Positions 39,575 to 52,700 of a stretch of 64,000 bases of DNA are shown one piece after another; positions within the stretch are counted from its first letter, which is position 1, and each line of letters opens with the position of its first letter. The stretch lies in assembly GCF_029962835.1 (NCBI RefSeq), contig NC_080588.1:64752001-64816000 (forward strand), written 5' to 3'. The notes under the pieces were generated by a model, which saw only the letters and a program-made list of their open reading frames with translations, was not told the origin of the DNA and searched no databases. This DNA comes from Magnolia sinica. Lineage: Eukaryota; Streptophyta; Magnoliopsida; Magnoliales; Magnoliaceae. A program made the translations under genes and the position numbers.

Positions 39575-40064
39575 ATTGTTTTTTTTTTTGTATGATGGCC
39601 TATGGGCCACTTGATGCATGCTCCACGCCATCCATTGATGTGGACCCCACTGTTTTCATGGCTGGTATGTGCCATGGGCACAACACCAAAAATCAGGCTA
39701 ATCCAAAACAGGTGGGCCATGTGGGACCCACCTTGATGAAGTATTCATCCACACCATCCGTCCAGGGGTGCTGGACGCAAATGAAGGAGGGTGAGGCTGA
39801 CATTGAAGTGTCAACTGTCAGGGGACGTGCTAACAGTGGTAGTGTGGAATGACAGTGGGTGCACTGACATTGGGTGTGTTCTGACGTGAAGTGTGTGCAG
39901 GCGGTGGGGTCCATGGGACCCACCCACATCATCCATCCATTTTGGTAGGCCACACCCTCACACACGTGTGGTGCATCCACCGTCCAAGGACGGTGGGACC
40001 CATCCATAGCTCACGTGGTAGACTGAGTGAGAGATACCCCGTTTTAATGCTGGGACCCACCCAG

Positions 40065-40165
40065 TCCATAGCTCAGGTGGCAGACCGAGTGAAAGATGCC
40101 TCGTTTCAACACTTGAGGTCTTGGTATCGATCCTGTGGAGGTGGCTGACATGGGTGTACGGGCAT
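40065..40165 (+). mobile_element. tRNA-derived SINE remnant
   Basis: It has an A-box-like 'tagctcaggtggcagac' (about 40,070) and, about 50 bp on, a B-box-like 'ggtatcgatcc' (40,124), followed by 'aggtggctgacatggg'. The spacing and text match tRNA-related heads of plant Au-type SINEs. A second A-box-like stretch ('tagctcacgtggtagactg') is 65 bp upstream, at about 40,008, without its own B box. Confidence 0.5.
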
Positions 40166-40566
40166 GGGCGCCCATCCATTCCGGTGGGCCACACCACTGT
40201 ATGTGTTGTATCCATGCCGTCCATTCGTATAAGATGGTCCTACCATGATGCATGTGCTGTGACCACCGTCCATCAGACGGTGGGACACACCCCACGTGTG
40301 GTGCCCCCCTTGATCCACGTGACTGTCCAGGCCATGGATGGCCTGGACGTGGTTGTTTTATATCATATAAAAATATATAGGATATAGTATATATATTATA
40401 TATTTTATATTATATATGATTATCTGTAGGTATTTCTCTCGAATTTTGCCTTCGGAGAGCTTTGCGTCGGGAGGATTTGCGAATTCCTCCTCCTTATATC
40501 AAAACCTTCCAAGGCTGGTTGTAAAAGCCCCGTTCTATTTTGATAATAGATAGGCTTGCCTTGCCA

Positions 40567-41270
40567 AAGGAAAGTGACTCTCCTAGCCCTCACATCGGGG
40601 CTGCTGGCCCGATGTTATATGATAGAGATGTTCGCCCCTTGCCTCTCCTCACTAACTCCGCTTGGGGTGGGGGTACCTATTATTTGTGGCCAGTCCGGCG
40701 CATGTAGGGCCTCAGTTTGCTGTGTGGACTCCCTATGCATTTCCATCTGAGTGGAACCCGGCTCAGCTCCATCGAGCCAAAATGGAAGAATCGTTGGAGG
40801 CGGACAGTACAGTGTAGCCAAGAGGCTTTCTTGTCAGTTTGCTTGAGTTGCTCAACCGCCTTGAGAAAAATGTTTGTCAAGTAAAGAAAGCATTCTATAG
40901 CCTCTGACAACCTCCACGTGCTTGATTAGAGTGCTTTAGTGCATCTATCCTTCAACTTAGATTTTAGCGATGTTCGATGATCATTCTGTATTCATCGCGA
41001 AAAGGGAGATGTGGTGGTTATTAGTTTCCTAACTTGGACGTGATGTGTTTCATAGTATTTTAGTAAAATTTAGCCTCGTTGCTCAGCCTAATTTGAGCGG
41101 AAGTAATAAAGAAATTCTCCCAAACACTTCTAGGGATGTGATGGTTAGTAGTTTTCTAGCTATTGACATTTTTCTAATGTGGCCAAACAATACTGTACAC
41201 GTGTAATATGTGACAATACGGTAGTCACAGTTTCATAATTGATGATAGTTTTTCTAATGTGGTTGAACGT
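40567..41270. other. Intergenic, no gene recognised
   Basis: Only short ORFs without recognisable domains. Continuation of retrotransposon-like DNA is possible. Confidence 0.4.
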
Positions 41271-41868
41271 GTTGTACTTAATGTTGTTGATGTCTTAAAT
41301 TTGTCTGTAATAGGGTCTGTCATTGTCATTGATAGACCACTCGATCCCATCAAGTAGATGTCGATGCCATCAATAGTTTGCTCTATCTCATCGAGAAAAT
41401 TTGAAAAAAAAACCTATTTGTTTGCTGGACTATTTTAGAGTTGTTACTCGATGGCATTGAAGGAGCTTCAATGTCATCGATATCTATCGATGCAATCGAA
41501 GGTCCCATTGAGCGCATGCGCAAAATTGCATAAGTGGTTGGGTAGTATATATACCGAGTGTAATTGGGATTAGGGCATTCCTAACGTGTATTAGGACTTT
41601 CGAAAACATTCCTAAGGTTCAAGGGCATAGATGGGGTTTGAAGGAGATTCGATGCTTATTTGAATCAGTAAAATCATTTATCTCTTGTAATTCTGCTTCA
41701 ATAGTGGATTACTCATCGCTTTGTGCTGTGGTTTTTTTCCACGATGATTTTTATTTTTATTTTTTTTACAAAAAAATCAAATTGTTCTTGTTTGAGTTTG
41801 TTCATGTGATTGTGTGTACTTTGCTTGATTCCGCTCTATATAATTCCATGGTTTCTAACACTTAAATG
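41271..41868 (+). mobile_element. Copia-like LTR fragment
   Basis: The 3' part repeats the LTR text also seen at 28,330-28,490: 'tcgctttgtgctgtggtttt', 'ttccacgatgattt', 'gtgtgtactttgcttgattccgc'. 'tatataccgag' at about 41,547 could be its TATA box. The upstream (a/t)tcgatgccatc units resemble 62,200-62,330. Confidence 0.45.
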
Positions 41869-41912
41869 CATAATATTGTTTTTTTACTGTAATCTCTCTC
41901 TTCCTCTCTCCT

Positions 41913-43319
41913 CATTATATCAACAGTTTGGATGGCCAAAACATGGGCACAATTGGAACCAACACAATTATGCATTCCAACTTCTAATGCAACGGAAGCT
42001 CATAAATCATTAGGAACTGATTTTTGGGATGTATGGAAATAAGGAGTCTCACCTAATTAAAGAAAGGGATGCCACCCCTTAAGAACAAAGTTGGGCCCAT
42101 ATAACCCAAGTATTCCACGGTGACTTAGTGTGTTTGGTTTTCCAATTACCATTTATGGATTACTTACACTAATAATTTCGTGATGACATTATGCAATGAT
42201 GAGTTTGCTATCATTATTTGTTTCTCCTAAACATCAATGGCAAAATAATGGTTTTATAATGTAAAAATATAATGATTATGAATTTTAGATTTAGCTCTTT
42301 GAGCTCTTTAAATAACCACCTTAAAATTGTACTTTAAAATCGTAATGACGGCACATTTACTTTGCATTACATAGGAAATTATCCAACCCGTCCAAATGAT
42401 TGGATCCTGCTGGCGGTATGACAGGGTCTAAATAACAGAGATTGGATAGTGTTATTTCCTATTCTCACATTAACATGCACTTGTTTATCAAACTTGCCTG
42501 ATCACTCAGTCCAATCTTAACCCCAAAATCTCATGGCCATCTATCAGACAAAATCATCAGTCCAGTATGAAATTTCGGTTAGGACCAATCTACCATGGAT
42601 CCCATGGTTTGGACGGCTTGAATTGATGTGTATAGCTAAATCATCAACTCTGCCAAAATATCAAGCAGCTGGAATGGAGACAAAAGGCTCATAAGAACAC
42701 TCCACGAAAACCCACTTGTGGTGGGCCCACCAGAATCCCACCTAACTTTAAAATTCAAAAATCAGGTATCCACCTCAATGCAAAAGATACCCGTTGCAAA
42801 TCACACCGTCACACCCATCTTTTTATCACTCTCATGAAAAAAGACAGAAAAAAAGGCAGAAATATAATTCCCAAAAGCATGTGAATGATATGTTGGTGGG
42901 CCTCAGAAGTATATATGCTGCGCGTGAGTACAAAGCAGCTACAGCCATATTCTATCAAATTCAGACAAGAGTTCTTTAAAAAGAAAAAAAGAAAAAAAAA
43001 AGAAAGAAAAGGATCGAATAGATAGCTAGCATCTTTCAACTACTTTTCAACGTTTATGTCAATCCAGATCGTCCGAACCATGGGCCCCATTCTCTGATCA
43101 TAGTGAGTAAATCAGACCGATAATACAATTGATTTTACGGTTTAGATCGCCCTATTAGTGCATTTTCCAGGCCACATTGGTTCCCACAGTCTGGACAGTC
43201 TAGATTGATATATTCATATGCTAGAGGAGCTGTTTAACAGAATTTCCCAGTACTTAGTGTAGAAACATACTGTTTATATGTTACTTATCCTAAAACCCCA
43301 CAAAAACCTCATCATCTGA
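41913..43319. other. 3' flank of CEPR1-like gene
   Basis: No gene. It is homologous to 33,808-35,098, the downstream flank of the pseudogene, so the duplication included at least 1.4 kb beyond the stop codon. The proximal part should hold the 3' UTR. Confidence 0.65.
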
Positions 43320-46300
43320 TCAAAGATCAGATGGGTTCTTGGCCTTAATGGTGGGTGATGATTCTTGGACCATGTCCCACGATTTGAACGCGTCGAACCT
43401 GCTGGGGTCCGCCTCGATCAGTAGCTGGACTACTTCCTTCATTGTTGGGCGGTGAGCGGGCGTGCTGCAAGTGCAACGGTTTGCAATCCGGAGCACTTGG
43501 ATCATCTCATCCTTGAACAGGGCCGATAATCGCTTGTCTAAGACTTCCATTGCCCCTTCTTTGGTCAGAACCTTCTTAGATATCCAGAAAATGATGTTCT
43601 TGTTCTCGCCGAATTCTGCCTCGATGGGTTTTTTCCCGGTTATTAGCTCCATTAGCACGACTCCGTAGCTGTAGACATCGCATTTGGTTGTCGCCTTGGA
43701 TGAATATGCATATTCTGTTGTGAAAATTTGCATGAAACCGATCCAATTTTAAATTGGTTAGATGGATTATACAACAATACAATGAAATTTCGTCAATTGC
43801 AGTGAAATTACAAGTATTACTCTGTCATAAGTATTGGACTTTCATTGACATCGCTGTCATAAGTGAACTAAATCAACATTCAAATGAAAATGGCTAAACT
43901 TAAGAAAGATCGATATCAACTGCTCTTGGAATCGAAAAGAATTTAGACAGGAGAGATGTTTTTCTGCCCAAATCAATATCCTAATTGGACCTGAACGCGC
44001 CCCAAATCAAAGACGCAAAGAATATCAAATATCTGTTCTGCTTGGGATTTGGGTCGGCCCGACACGCACCCCAAATTTCAGACGACTCAGATCAATTGGA
44101 ATTTGAAATGAAAGATACAGCATATGAAGAATATTAATTTGGATATATCTCAGGAACTCTGAAACTAAAATATTTGTTCAGCTCACGATTTGCGTCACGG
44201 CCAAATGATTTGAACTGAGATCAATCAAGATTTGAAATGAAAGATGTAAAGAATATCAATTTGATTGAACCATGGAAGCCATGAAACTAAAATCTGTTAG
44301 GCTCACCATTTGGGTCATGCCCAAACGCGCCCCAAATTTCGGATTGAGATTAAGTGGGATTTGAAGTAAAAGTTAATACAGTATGTAAGGAATATCACTT
44401 TGGTTGAATCATGGAAGGCCTGAAACTAAAATATCTGTTTCACTCACGATTTGGGTCACGTCCAAACGCACCCGAAATTTAGTACCGAGATTGAGATTAT
44501 TTGGGAATTTAAATGAAAGATTCAGCATTTAAAGAATATCAATTTGGTTGAATCTTAGAAGCTTTGAAATGAGAATTCAGTCCAAAGATGATCAATATTA
44601 CCTAAATGATATAGGAGATTTGCACAAAAACTTCAACCAAATCCAACCCAAATGAATTGCAATTTAAATTAAAATTTGATCGAGTCAAGATTTTAATTAC
44701 CAGGTGCCAAGTAGCCGTATGTCCCAGCGATGACAGTGGTTGTAGAATCCATTCTTCCTCTTCCTTGTAAGACCTTAGCAACTCCGAAATCTGCAACTTT
44801 GGGATGAAAATCCTCATCGAGGAGTATGTTGGTCGACTTGATATCCCGATGAATGATCGGCGGCAACAGATCGTGGTGTAGGTAAGCTAGGCCTTGTGCA
44901 ATCCCAAGCGCGATCCTATGCCGAGTGGGCCAATCGAGAAATCCCTTCGCTTGATGAAGCGCATCCCATAGATTTCCATTTGGCATGTACTCATAAACCA
45001 ACAGATTCGAGTCTGAATTCGAGAAGCAACAATAGAGCTTGACAATGTTCCTGTGACGGATATTCCCCAGCGTCTCGACCTCTGCCTTCAGCTCCCTGTC
45101 TACGGACAGGTGATCTGGTGACTGGTCCTTTGTCTTTCTAGTCCACAGCTTCTTCACAGCAACGGCTTGCCGATTGCTCAATTCAATCTTGTAGACGGTC
45201 CCTGATCCACCATGGCCCACCACGTTGTTCTCATCCAAGGCCTCAATAATCTCATGCTGGTTGAAGCTCAGCTTGTGGAAGCTTTGGACATCATAGAAGA
45301 AGGACGGCGAAGCAGAGGACAGTTTCTGCTCCATCCCCACTCTCTCCCTACCAAACCAGCGTTTTAAGAATAAGAGAAACCCAAGAATCACGACTGCAGC
45401 TGAAACAGCGACCGCCCAAATGCTGTTATGCTTTTTCTGGGTATTGGGCAGTCGACATGGGGGGAGAGATGGGAGTGAAGAGTTCAAATCAACGAGGGTG
45501 CAGAGTCCTGGATTGCCCGAGATGCTTTCTGCTAATCCTTCTTTAATCAGCTGAATTGGGACGGGACCCGAAAGCTGATTGTTTGAGAAATCAAGCGAAC
45601 TTGGAAGCAAGTTACAGATGCTTTCAGGGATTTTCCCAGTAAGGAGATTGTTTGAGAGATTGAGAACATTGAGAGATTTCAATGAAGAAAGAGATTCTGG
45701 AATGGAAGAAACTAGTCCATTACCTTGCAACAGTAATAGATTCAGCTTCCTTAAATTGCCAATTTCAGATGGAATTGGACCCGACAAAAGATTGTTACTG
45801 AGATCAACTTTCACCAGATTGCTAGCCCACGAGATTTCAGGTGGTAAAGAACCCGTAAGCCAATTACTCTGTATATAAAGCTCCGATAAGTTCGTAGCAT
45901 TTGCGATCGATTTTGGAACCGGTCCCACGAAACGATTGTAGCCCAGATCGATAATCGAAGCATGTGGTAGCCCCAAAATCCCATCTGGAATTGGACCGTC
46001 CAAACGGTTAGAACTAACTCGAAACCGAACCACAGAATTGCAATTTGTGTAATTCTCTGGCAGCCCACCAGAGAACTGATTGTCCAATAGAAGAAGATAC
46101 TGCAATTTCCCACCCTTGCAAATCTCAGGTGGCAATCCACCCGAGAGACGGTTTTCTGATAAATCCAACCCAATAAAATCTGAGAATTTCCCAAGATTGG
46201 GTGGAACTATGCCAGTTAGTGAATTCTCATACAGCGATAGCAGATACAACGAAGTGGAATTACCGATCACTGGCGGAATTCCTCCGGTGAGACTGTTGTT

Positions 46301-47178
46301 GTACATCTGCAATGTTCCGAGTCTCGGAAGTGTACAAAGATTCTCCGGTATAGTACCAGTTAACCGATTGACGGAAATATCAACATCCTTCAGCTGTGTC
46401 AGATTTCCAAGCTCAATGGGGATTTCTCCAGAGAGACGGTTGTAGTAAAGCTCCAGAAATTGCAAGCTCTTCAGCTTCCCTATTTCCACTGGAATCTGAC
46501 CTGTGAGAGAATTCCCACACAGTTCAAGATCAATGAGAGAGGTCATGTTTCCGATCGAAGCTGGAATCGGGCCGTTCAGCGAGGAGGTGGATAGTATCAA
46601 CTGCGTCAGCTTGGTCAGGTGATCAATCTCAGCCGGGAGCTGCCATAGCGAAAGCCCGACGTTCTCGTTTAAATTCAGCACCTCTAGGCGACTGAGGTTA
46701 GTTATGGACAACGGGAATTCTCCGTGGAAGAGATTGTATGACAGATCAAGGAGTCGAAGATACTTCAACGGCGAGAAATCGGGGAGAGTTCCGATGAGAT
46801 TGGAAGTGGTCATGTTGAGCTCTTCAAGTAGAGAGCAGTTGAGTAGGCTGGGCGGGAGCGGACCGTGGAAGTTGTTGTAGCCTAGACGGAGAATGCGGAG
46901 ATTGGGAAGGTATGAGAAGATGTTGGAAGGGAGGCGGCCTACTAGCCGCCATGCTGAGATGTCGATTTCAACAACGTTGCTGCTTCCATCGCAGGTGATG
47001 CCAGTGTAACCACAGTAACGAGTTTGGGTGTGGGAGATTGAGTTCCAGTGGGATAAGGAAGGACCAGAGAGGGAGGTTTTGATGAGAGTGAAGAAATGGG
47101 ATTGGTTTTGGAGTGTGGGTGTTTGGAAAGAGAGAGTGAGGAGGGAGAGAAATGAGAGGAGGATTGCAAGGAGAGCCA

Positions 47179-47179
<1 letters not shown>
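43320..47179 (-). CDS. CEPR1: LRR receptor-like kinase, CEPR1/XIP1-like, two exons
   Basis: Exon 1 is 44,701-47,179 and exon 2 is 43,320-43,714. The 986-bp intron has GTAATT donor and CAACAG acceptor (phase 1), joining CCT G|AA to give the APE Glu. The product is 957 residues; Arabidopsis CEPR1 is about 966. The start is MALLAILLSFLSLL, a signal peptide. Then come an N-terminal cap (CGYTGITCDG), about 20 LRRs (80-560) and a membrane helix (about 586-606). The kinase has glycine loop GHGGSG (655-660), catalytic Lys676 (VAVKK), HRD at 777-779 and DFG at 797-799. Exon 2 gives APE and 'YSYGVVLMELITGKKP'. The family is RD-type LRR-XI. The match to CEPR1 is close throughout (CDGS, SLWQLP, LLPPIIHRDIKSTN). 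CEPR1 perceives C-terminally encoded peptides and signals nitrogen demand; the same role is inferred. All catalytic residues are present. The upstream in-frame ATG at 47,320 is rejected because it would put a CT-repeat peptide before the signal sequence. Confidence 0.95.

Positions 47180-47182
<3 letters not shown>

Positions 47183-47214
<32 letters not shown>
47183..47214. repeat. (GA)n run in 5' UTR of CEPR1-like gene
   Basis: On the gene strand this is a (CT)n tract directly upstream of the ATG. CT-rich leaders are common in plant genes and may act as Y-patch or GAGA-type elements. Confidence 0.9.
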
Positions 47215-47217
<3 letters not shown>

Positions 47218-47270
47218 TGAAGAGAAGATGTGTGAGGGAGAGGAGTGTGGAGGTGCATGGAGGGATCGCA

Positions 47271-47280
47271 TTATATATTT
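47271..47280 (-). promoter_or_regulatory. TATA box of CEPR1-like gene
   Basis: The gene strand reads CCAAATATATAATGCG about 95 bp upstream of the ATG, giving a leader of roughly 60 bp that includes the CT tract. Confidence 0.6.
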
Positions 47281-47299
47281 GGGAAAAGGAGCATTTTTT

Positions 47300-48443
47300 T
47301 TTTTTACGTGAGGATGTCAATGGACCCGGTTAGAGTTCATCGACCCGGATCTGATTAGGTTAAGGTACTCATCGGGTACCCACCGGGTCTTCAGACACAA
47401 TTAGGGCATTTACATGATCAGTCCAAGCTATTGATCACACATACAGTTCAAGCTATTGATCTAGACTGTTCATTAGGTCCAACGATATTTCATGGGTTGC
47501 CATTAAAAGATCACACTAATCTGACAATTATTAACCGTTTAATCAATAATGTTAAATATTGACGGTTAGGATTATTTACAAATAAATAAGTCCAATCAAC
47601 AATTTGATCCAGCTATTTGCTAGGGGCAATCATGGATTGCTTTTGATTCTATAGAGTTACTTTTGTTAGGCAATCCAAACCATCCCATCTGTGGCTTAGA
47701 AAAGGGACGGCTACGGAAAATAAGGCCAAATTAAGTATGGATTAGATCATCTGATCAGTGATATTTTTTGGGATAGTGTATGAAATGTGTTCTGAACCTA
47801 ATGGATGGTTCAGATCAATTGATTGGACTGTTCTAAGTGAACTGGTGCAACAAGGAGCACCATAACTTCTACCATCCATGGGTCCTGGTACGTCGAGCCT
47901 GATGTTACATAGGTTAGAAATGTACACTGCTGTTGTGTGACTGTGATGAGTGTGCATACTTCATCCGACTTTGATCAGAGCTGAGGCTAATTAATAATCG
48001 GGTCTGAACATTAGGATCCAACAGGACCCAACGGGACTTGCGGTGGGGGCCCCACCTCAGCTCGTGATGGACCGGGCCCAAAGACCAGATGGCCTCCTTT
48101 GAGGTCACCCTATGATGAAACGAGGATTGGAACTGGTCCATGGGTTCGGGTCCAGTTGGATATTGACAATACCCATATGCCAACCCGAATAAAAGAACTC
48201 AGTTTCAGTCCCTCGAGCAAAGGACAAGAGTCCTATCCAGGAGGAGGTACTGGATTCGAATATGATTTGATTCGTATATGCAATCATTCAAGGGTAAGCT
48301 GTGAATGTGAAGCGGCACTTGGAACGATAGGTATACGATGGACTCCACTTTTATTTAATAGAATAACCGAAACTTTGTGATGAAAAAAATTGATGTTCTT
48401 TTAACCTACAGTGTGGATAATATACTTACTATACGCTATCTTA
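47300..48443. other. Intergenic, CEPR1-like promoter side
   Basis: No gene. 48,130-48,380 holds 'ggattcgaatatgatttgattcg' and similar, but no repeat ends. Confidence 0.5.
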
Positions 48444-48448
48444 CTTAT

Positions 48449-49342
48449 TACTGGTGTAGAAATCTAGGCGTCCTCCTTAGACCACTTGAGACCTGCAAGA
48501 GGAGACGAAAATGAAAACTCTAATTGCAACAGGGGACCTTTCAATATTAAAGTCAGACAGACAAGCTACGTCTGGTAGAATGTGGGGTTTTTTGGTGTAA
48601 TGTATGCGTACTTTTTACCATTGAAAATACTCTTATTTATAGTTGAAAGGGGCGGTGACATAGATGGCAATATCCTTATTTAGTAAGTGCGCGCGTTTTG
48701 TAGAGGAAATCGTATCCCGAGTGTGTCGTGGTGATCTTTCGAGATCTCCGGTTGAGATCTCGTACAGATCTCTTTAATAAGAGGTCGAAATCAAAAGAAA
48801 CGTGTAGTAGGATGCTGAGGTCGAGCATTCGAGGTGGCCTATATAGCTATCCCAAGGATTAGTTTGCCGACCTGAATCCTCTAGTGAGTCGTGGTTAAGT
48901 TTTTCCTTATCGTTGAGCATATCACCGACCTGTTGACTTGCCATTGGGCGTCATATCCGAGCATTGAGGTCGAGCTTTCTTCCTTAGTAGAATATATACG
49001 AAGTCAGGAATGACCATCCTTGATGTAGGGCTTCCCCGAGTGTAGCAGCTCAACGTCTTGCCTCGTACTGAGTCATACCTCGAAGGCTCTTATTGATGGA
49101 TGATCAGAGCAACAACTCGAAATTGGATAAGACCGTGGAAGAGTTCGGTGTTCGATAAAAGCAGAGACATTTCATCTTCTGATGGTCGAGCTCGAGGAAT
49201 AGGCGGGTTTTCTAACAGTGGATTACTGCTTTTTGATCGTTTAAAAGATCCTTGGTCATGACTGGCGCTAACTGATCATGCGACGAGCATAGACATCTGA
49301 GCCGGCCTCTTCTCCTTGGTCAATCTATTTTTATACATAACA
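48449..49342 (-). mobile_element. Solo LTR (894 bp)
   Basis: Read on the minus strand it starts TGTTATGTATAAAAATAG and ends GATTTCTACACCAGTA. Identical 5-bp duplications cttat flank it (48,444-48,448 and 49,343-49,347). Its minus-strand TATA box (AACTATAAATAAGAG) is near 48,640. Start, end and TATA text resemble the LTR at 28,741-29,713 in opposite orientation. No internal domain. Confidence 0.75.
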
Positions 49343-49344
49343 CT

Positions 49345-49349
<5 letters not shown>

Positions 49350-49400
<51 letters not shown>
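49350..49400. repeat. (AT)n microsatellite
   Basis: About 20 AT units next to the solo LTR. Confidence 0.95.
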
Positions 49401-49789
49401 TAATTCTCTAACAAGTATATATCATATCAATTTTATAAGATTTGTTTATTCGTCACAATCCACATGTGAAGCATATTGAAAACAATGTGATTAAAAAACT
49501 TCATTACAACAGTCATTAATACAAAGTATAAAACTAAATATGGTCGTAAAGTCCACATATATCTGAAAGAAATGAAGTTAAAGAGACAATTGTGGCTGGA
49601 TGATAGAAGCGGTACTGAAGTTTTACACAAAACTCTTTATAAATTGTCTTAACCGGAAAAGGAAATGGTTTGTAAAACCTTGCATAATTTAAAAGTTTCT
49701 ATCCGGTATAGTTCAAACTAAAAACATAATTTGAGCTTACATGAACTTCAATTGAAAAACTTAAAGTCACATGATTATTACATACTAAT

Positions 49790-52700
49790 GTAACAACTAC
49801 TACTGTATTGCTAATACATGCTTTTAACTTAAGCAGAAGTCATTGCATCTTGCTATTCGACCGACAACTTTTGATATTTCTCATTATGTATTAAGAAGTC
49901 ACCAGCAAGGCCATGGAGGGTTTATGGATGCCGATAGTGAACTTACAAACCCTTTCGATAAAAATGAAAAACCATACGTTCTTATTCTAGTGTAGTACCC
50001 GACAAGTGCGCAAATGTGTACTCAGACAGTCTCTTTCCAATTCCAATTGAGAGAAGTATGTTATCATGTAATCTTTCCAATTTATATTTAATTTACACTT
50101 ACACATATGTATGCTTAAGTCTCTAAACTACATTCACATTATGATTCACAAGAAGTATCAAGAATACGTTCAAAGTCATGTGTTTCAAAGCTACACATCA
50201 AGAGGTTATAATCGGAAGGCCACTTCACGATTGGAGAAGCTAATGAATTATGTTCTATGGGTTAGACAATCATTCGAAAATGAATCCAGTACTTTGATTA
50301 TAAAATGGCTTACCTATGACCCCAATATTAATGTCATTTCATATAACGCTTATGCGGTTAATAAATATGTTTTCTATAAATCGGAATTTGAGATGAATCC
50401 GTTAACACAAAACTCTAGGGTCTTTATGAAGGTTGTAATTAGTTTCAAGGCAAATGTTAGTGTAACGCCCTAGAAATTGGGGGTTGTGTATATACTCGAC
50501 TCCAGAGTTCCCGGGGTCACTTATGCCGGTTTTCATTAATATGCGATCTAGTCTAAATGCGCAGCCTGGAATCTCCTGGAACATGAAGTACATCCACACA
50601 AGTCCACTTAAATGAAAGAGACCAAATACAAATATATATATATATATATATACATGTCCAAAAGAATGAATGGGTCGCACATGACGCTACCTAATAAAAT
50701 CGCAAAAGAATAGTAAGTCCAAAAAAAATAGAATTGAGCCCCCTGCTCAGCGATCCAATCCCGCCTCTCAAGCTGGTGGAGAACCGTCCATCAACTGGAA
50801 GTAAGACAGCTCGTCCTCCTCCTCGAAGCTCGCCTTACCAGGCTCCTCAAGCCCTAAGCCACTTGCATCTGTGAACGGGTCTGGTTGGTGTTTTAAAACA
50901 CCGTCCCAGAGTGGGAGTGAGTCATCAACTTAGTAGGTGCTATTAGTCTCAAGTTATAACTGGCATCAATTATAATATGAACTTAATGAAAAGCAATCAA
51001 TCATCAACACTTAGCAATACTTATTAAAATGCATGCATGCAGGGTGATATGATGCATGCCCTCGCCACAACGCTCCCTCGAGTGACTCCATCTAACGATC
51101 GCGTATGACCACACTCCCTCAAAGCGACCTCGACTTTCGAGTTGCCACCCTAACTAATGCGATGCAATGCGATCGTGTTAGCCGAGTTATTAGTTAAGTC
51201 CATTCATCCAGCAAGTTGAGAAATCTGATACACCCCACGTATCAATGCCCTAAACTGGTTGTGAGGCCAAGACCCCCCAATGTGTAGGGCCGAGACCCCG
51301 CGGTCCATGATCCCGTTGGATTCCTCATCCCCAACTTCAAGCACATGAGGAGTGCCGAGGAAAGGGATCGCTCACGGTCACTACGGAGAAGCGCGGCACC
51401 CCAGCGCAGGCCGATAGCCCGGACACAGTGTCTCATTCCACCATGCCCGGCTCACGAGGCTGTAGACCAGTTGCAATCGGTTATTGGTGGGCCACTTACG
51501 GGTGTAGGGTGTTTCAGGTTCCATACAGGTGTGAGCAAACAGGGTTGACAAATAAGGTTGGGCAGACAGTAGGCTAGACCGCACGGGTCAGGCGAGCGTG
51601 AGAAGAGTGACATCAGACACAAGGGACCCATGTAGTCGAACTACAGTCACCCGATCACACCCGCCCAAACCCATGGATCTAACCCTAGCATAGTCCTACT
51701 GATGGGACTACCGTCTCTCCTCATGTTCCTGACCAACCCAAGAGTGTGAGGATAATCCATAACCTGCCAACTGTCCAGGTTATCAACTAACATATCAATG
51801 TCATGTCCTCATGCATCTCAACCATACAAAATGAATATTCCTACCAAGTAAGCAACATTATCAAGAAACAAGGTGCGTGTGAGTATGTGGGTTCGTAAGG
51901 AAGATAAGCACTTCCTCCATCTTAAGAAATCACGAGCACAAGGGTAATAAATCATAAACGCAATGAAGTACCACATATGAGGGAAATGAATTAAGCAAAC
52001 ATGAGCATACTATCATCCATACTCAATATCATGTGAGAGGCAAGATCAACACCAAATTTGAGAGCTAAGCATGCACATCCATACAATTCCAACAAACATA
52101 TGATTCCTAGGGTCTCTCTAGAATTTCAAATATATCATCCAAGCAATCAAAATCATTAAGCTCATACTAAAATTGGTACTAGGCCACCTAAGAACAATAG
52201 TCTACACCTATGGATCGTTGGACGTTTGGAAAACGACCAAGGAATGAGAGCCTTTGAGTCGACCGGTCGGAATCCCTAGAACAAGCCTTTGCATGTTAGA
52301 ATTCCATGACAATCTCTTTTTAATACATGAACTTTCAAGAAGAAGGGGTAAAGGATCTTACCTAGACAACTCACGGATGATTGTTGAGGTTATGGTGTAG
52401 AGTTTCCCTTGGGGAAAGGATAGGGAGTTGAAAGGGTTGATTTCCCTGGGTCCCACCTCGATCTAAGGTCCACCTTAGCTCTCCTTCACTCTCTCTTTCT
52501 CCTCTTTGCTCTCCCTTTAATCCCTTGACAATGGTAGTTGTGATGGGAGTTATGAGATAAGGGTTAGGGATTTATTTCCTAGACTTGGGCCCCTTGGCCT
52601 TAAGTTTCCACAATTTTCCAAAATAGTCCTCTAGGACTCCCTATTGGTGTTGGGGTGGCCCTAACACTCCCTTGGCCACCAAATTTAGTGTGTAGGTGCC

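Larger units (their letters stand above)
38590..40566. mobile_element. LTR-like DNA between 135-bp direct repeats
   Basis: 38,590-38,726 and 40,426-40,561 are direct repeats (gtaggtat(c/t)tctctcgaatt to gataggcttgccttg). Directly after the first comes tgtaagacccgtatccaagc, which has the TG start and GC-rich text of a Ty3-type LTR. The C-rich leader-like segment 39,040-39,380, with overlapping Pro/His/Ser ORFs, fits an LTR or leader. Downstream come a (CT)n run (39,538-39,570) and local repeats with a SINE remnant. The right border is AT-rich and lacks a clear CA end. Confidence 0.5.

Noticed and set aside
45579-46445. Plus-strand open frames with LRR-like periodicity opposite the CEPR1-like gene
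   Set aside because: They are antisense readings of the LRR repeats; no start context or domain of their own.
47180-47320. Upstream in-frame start adding 47 residues to the CEPR1-like kinase
   Set aside because: It would translate the CT microsatellite and the TATA region; the MALLAILLS start gives a proper signal peptide.
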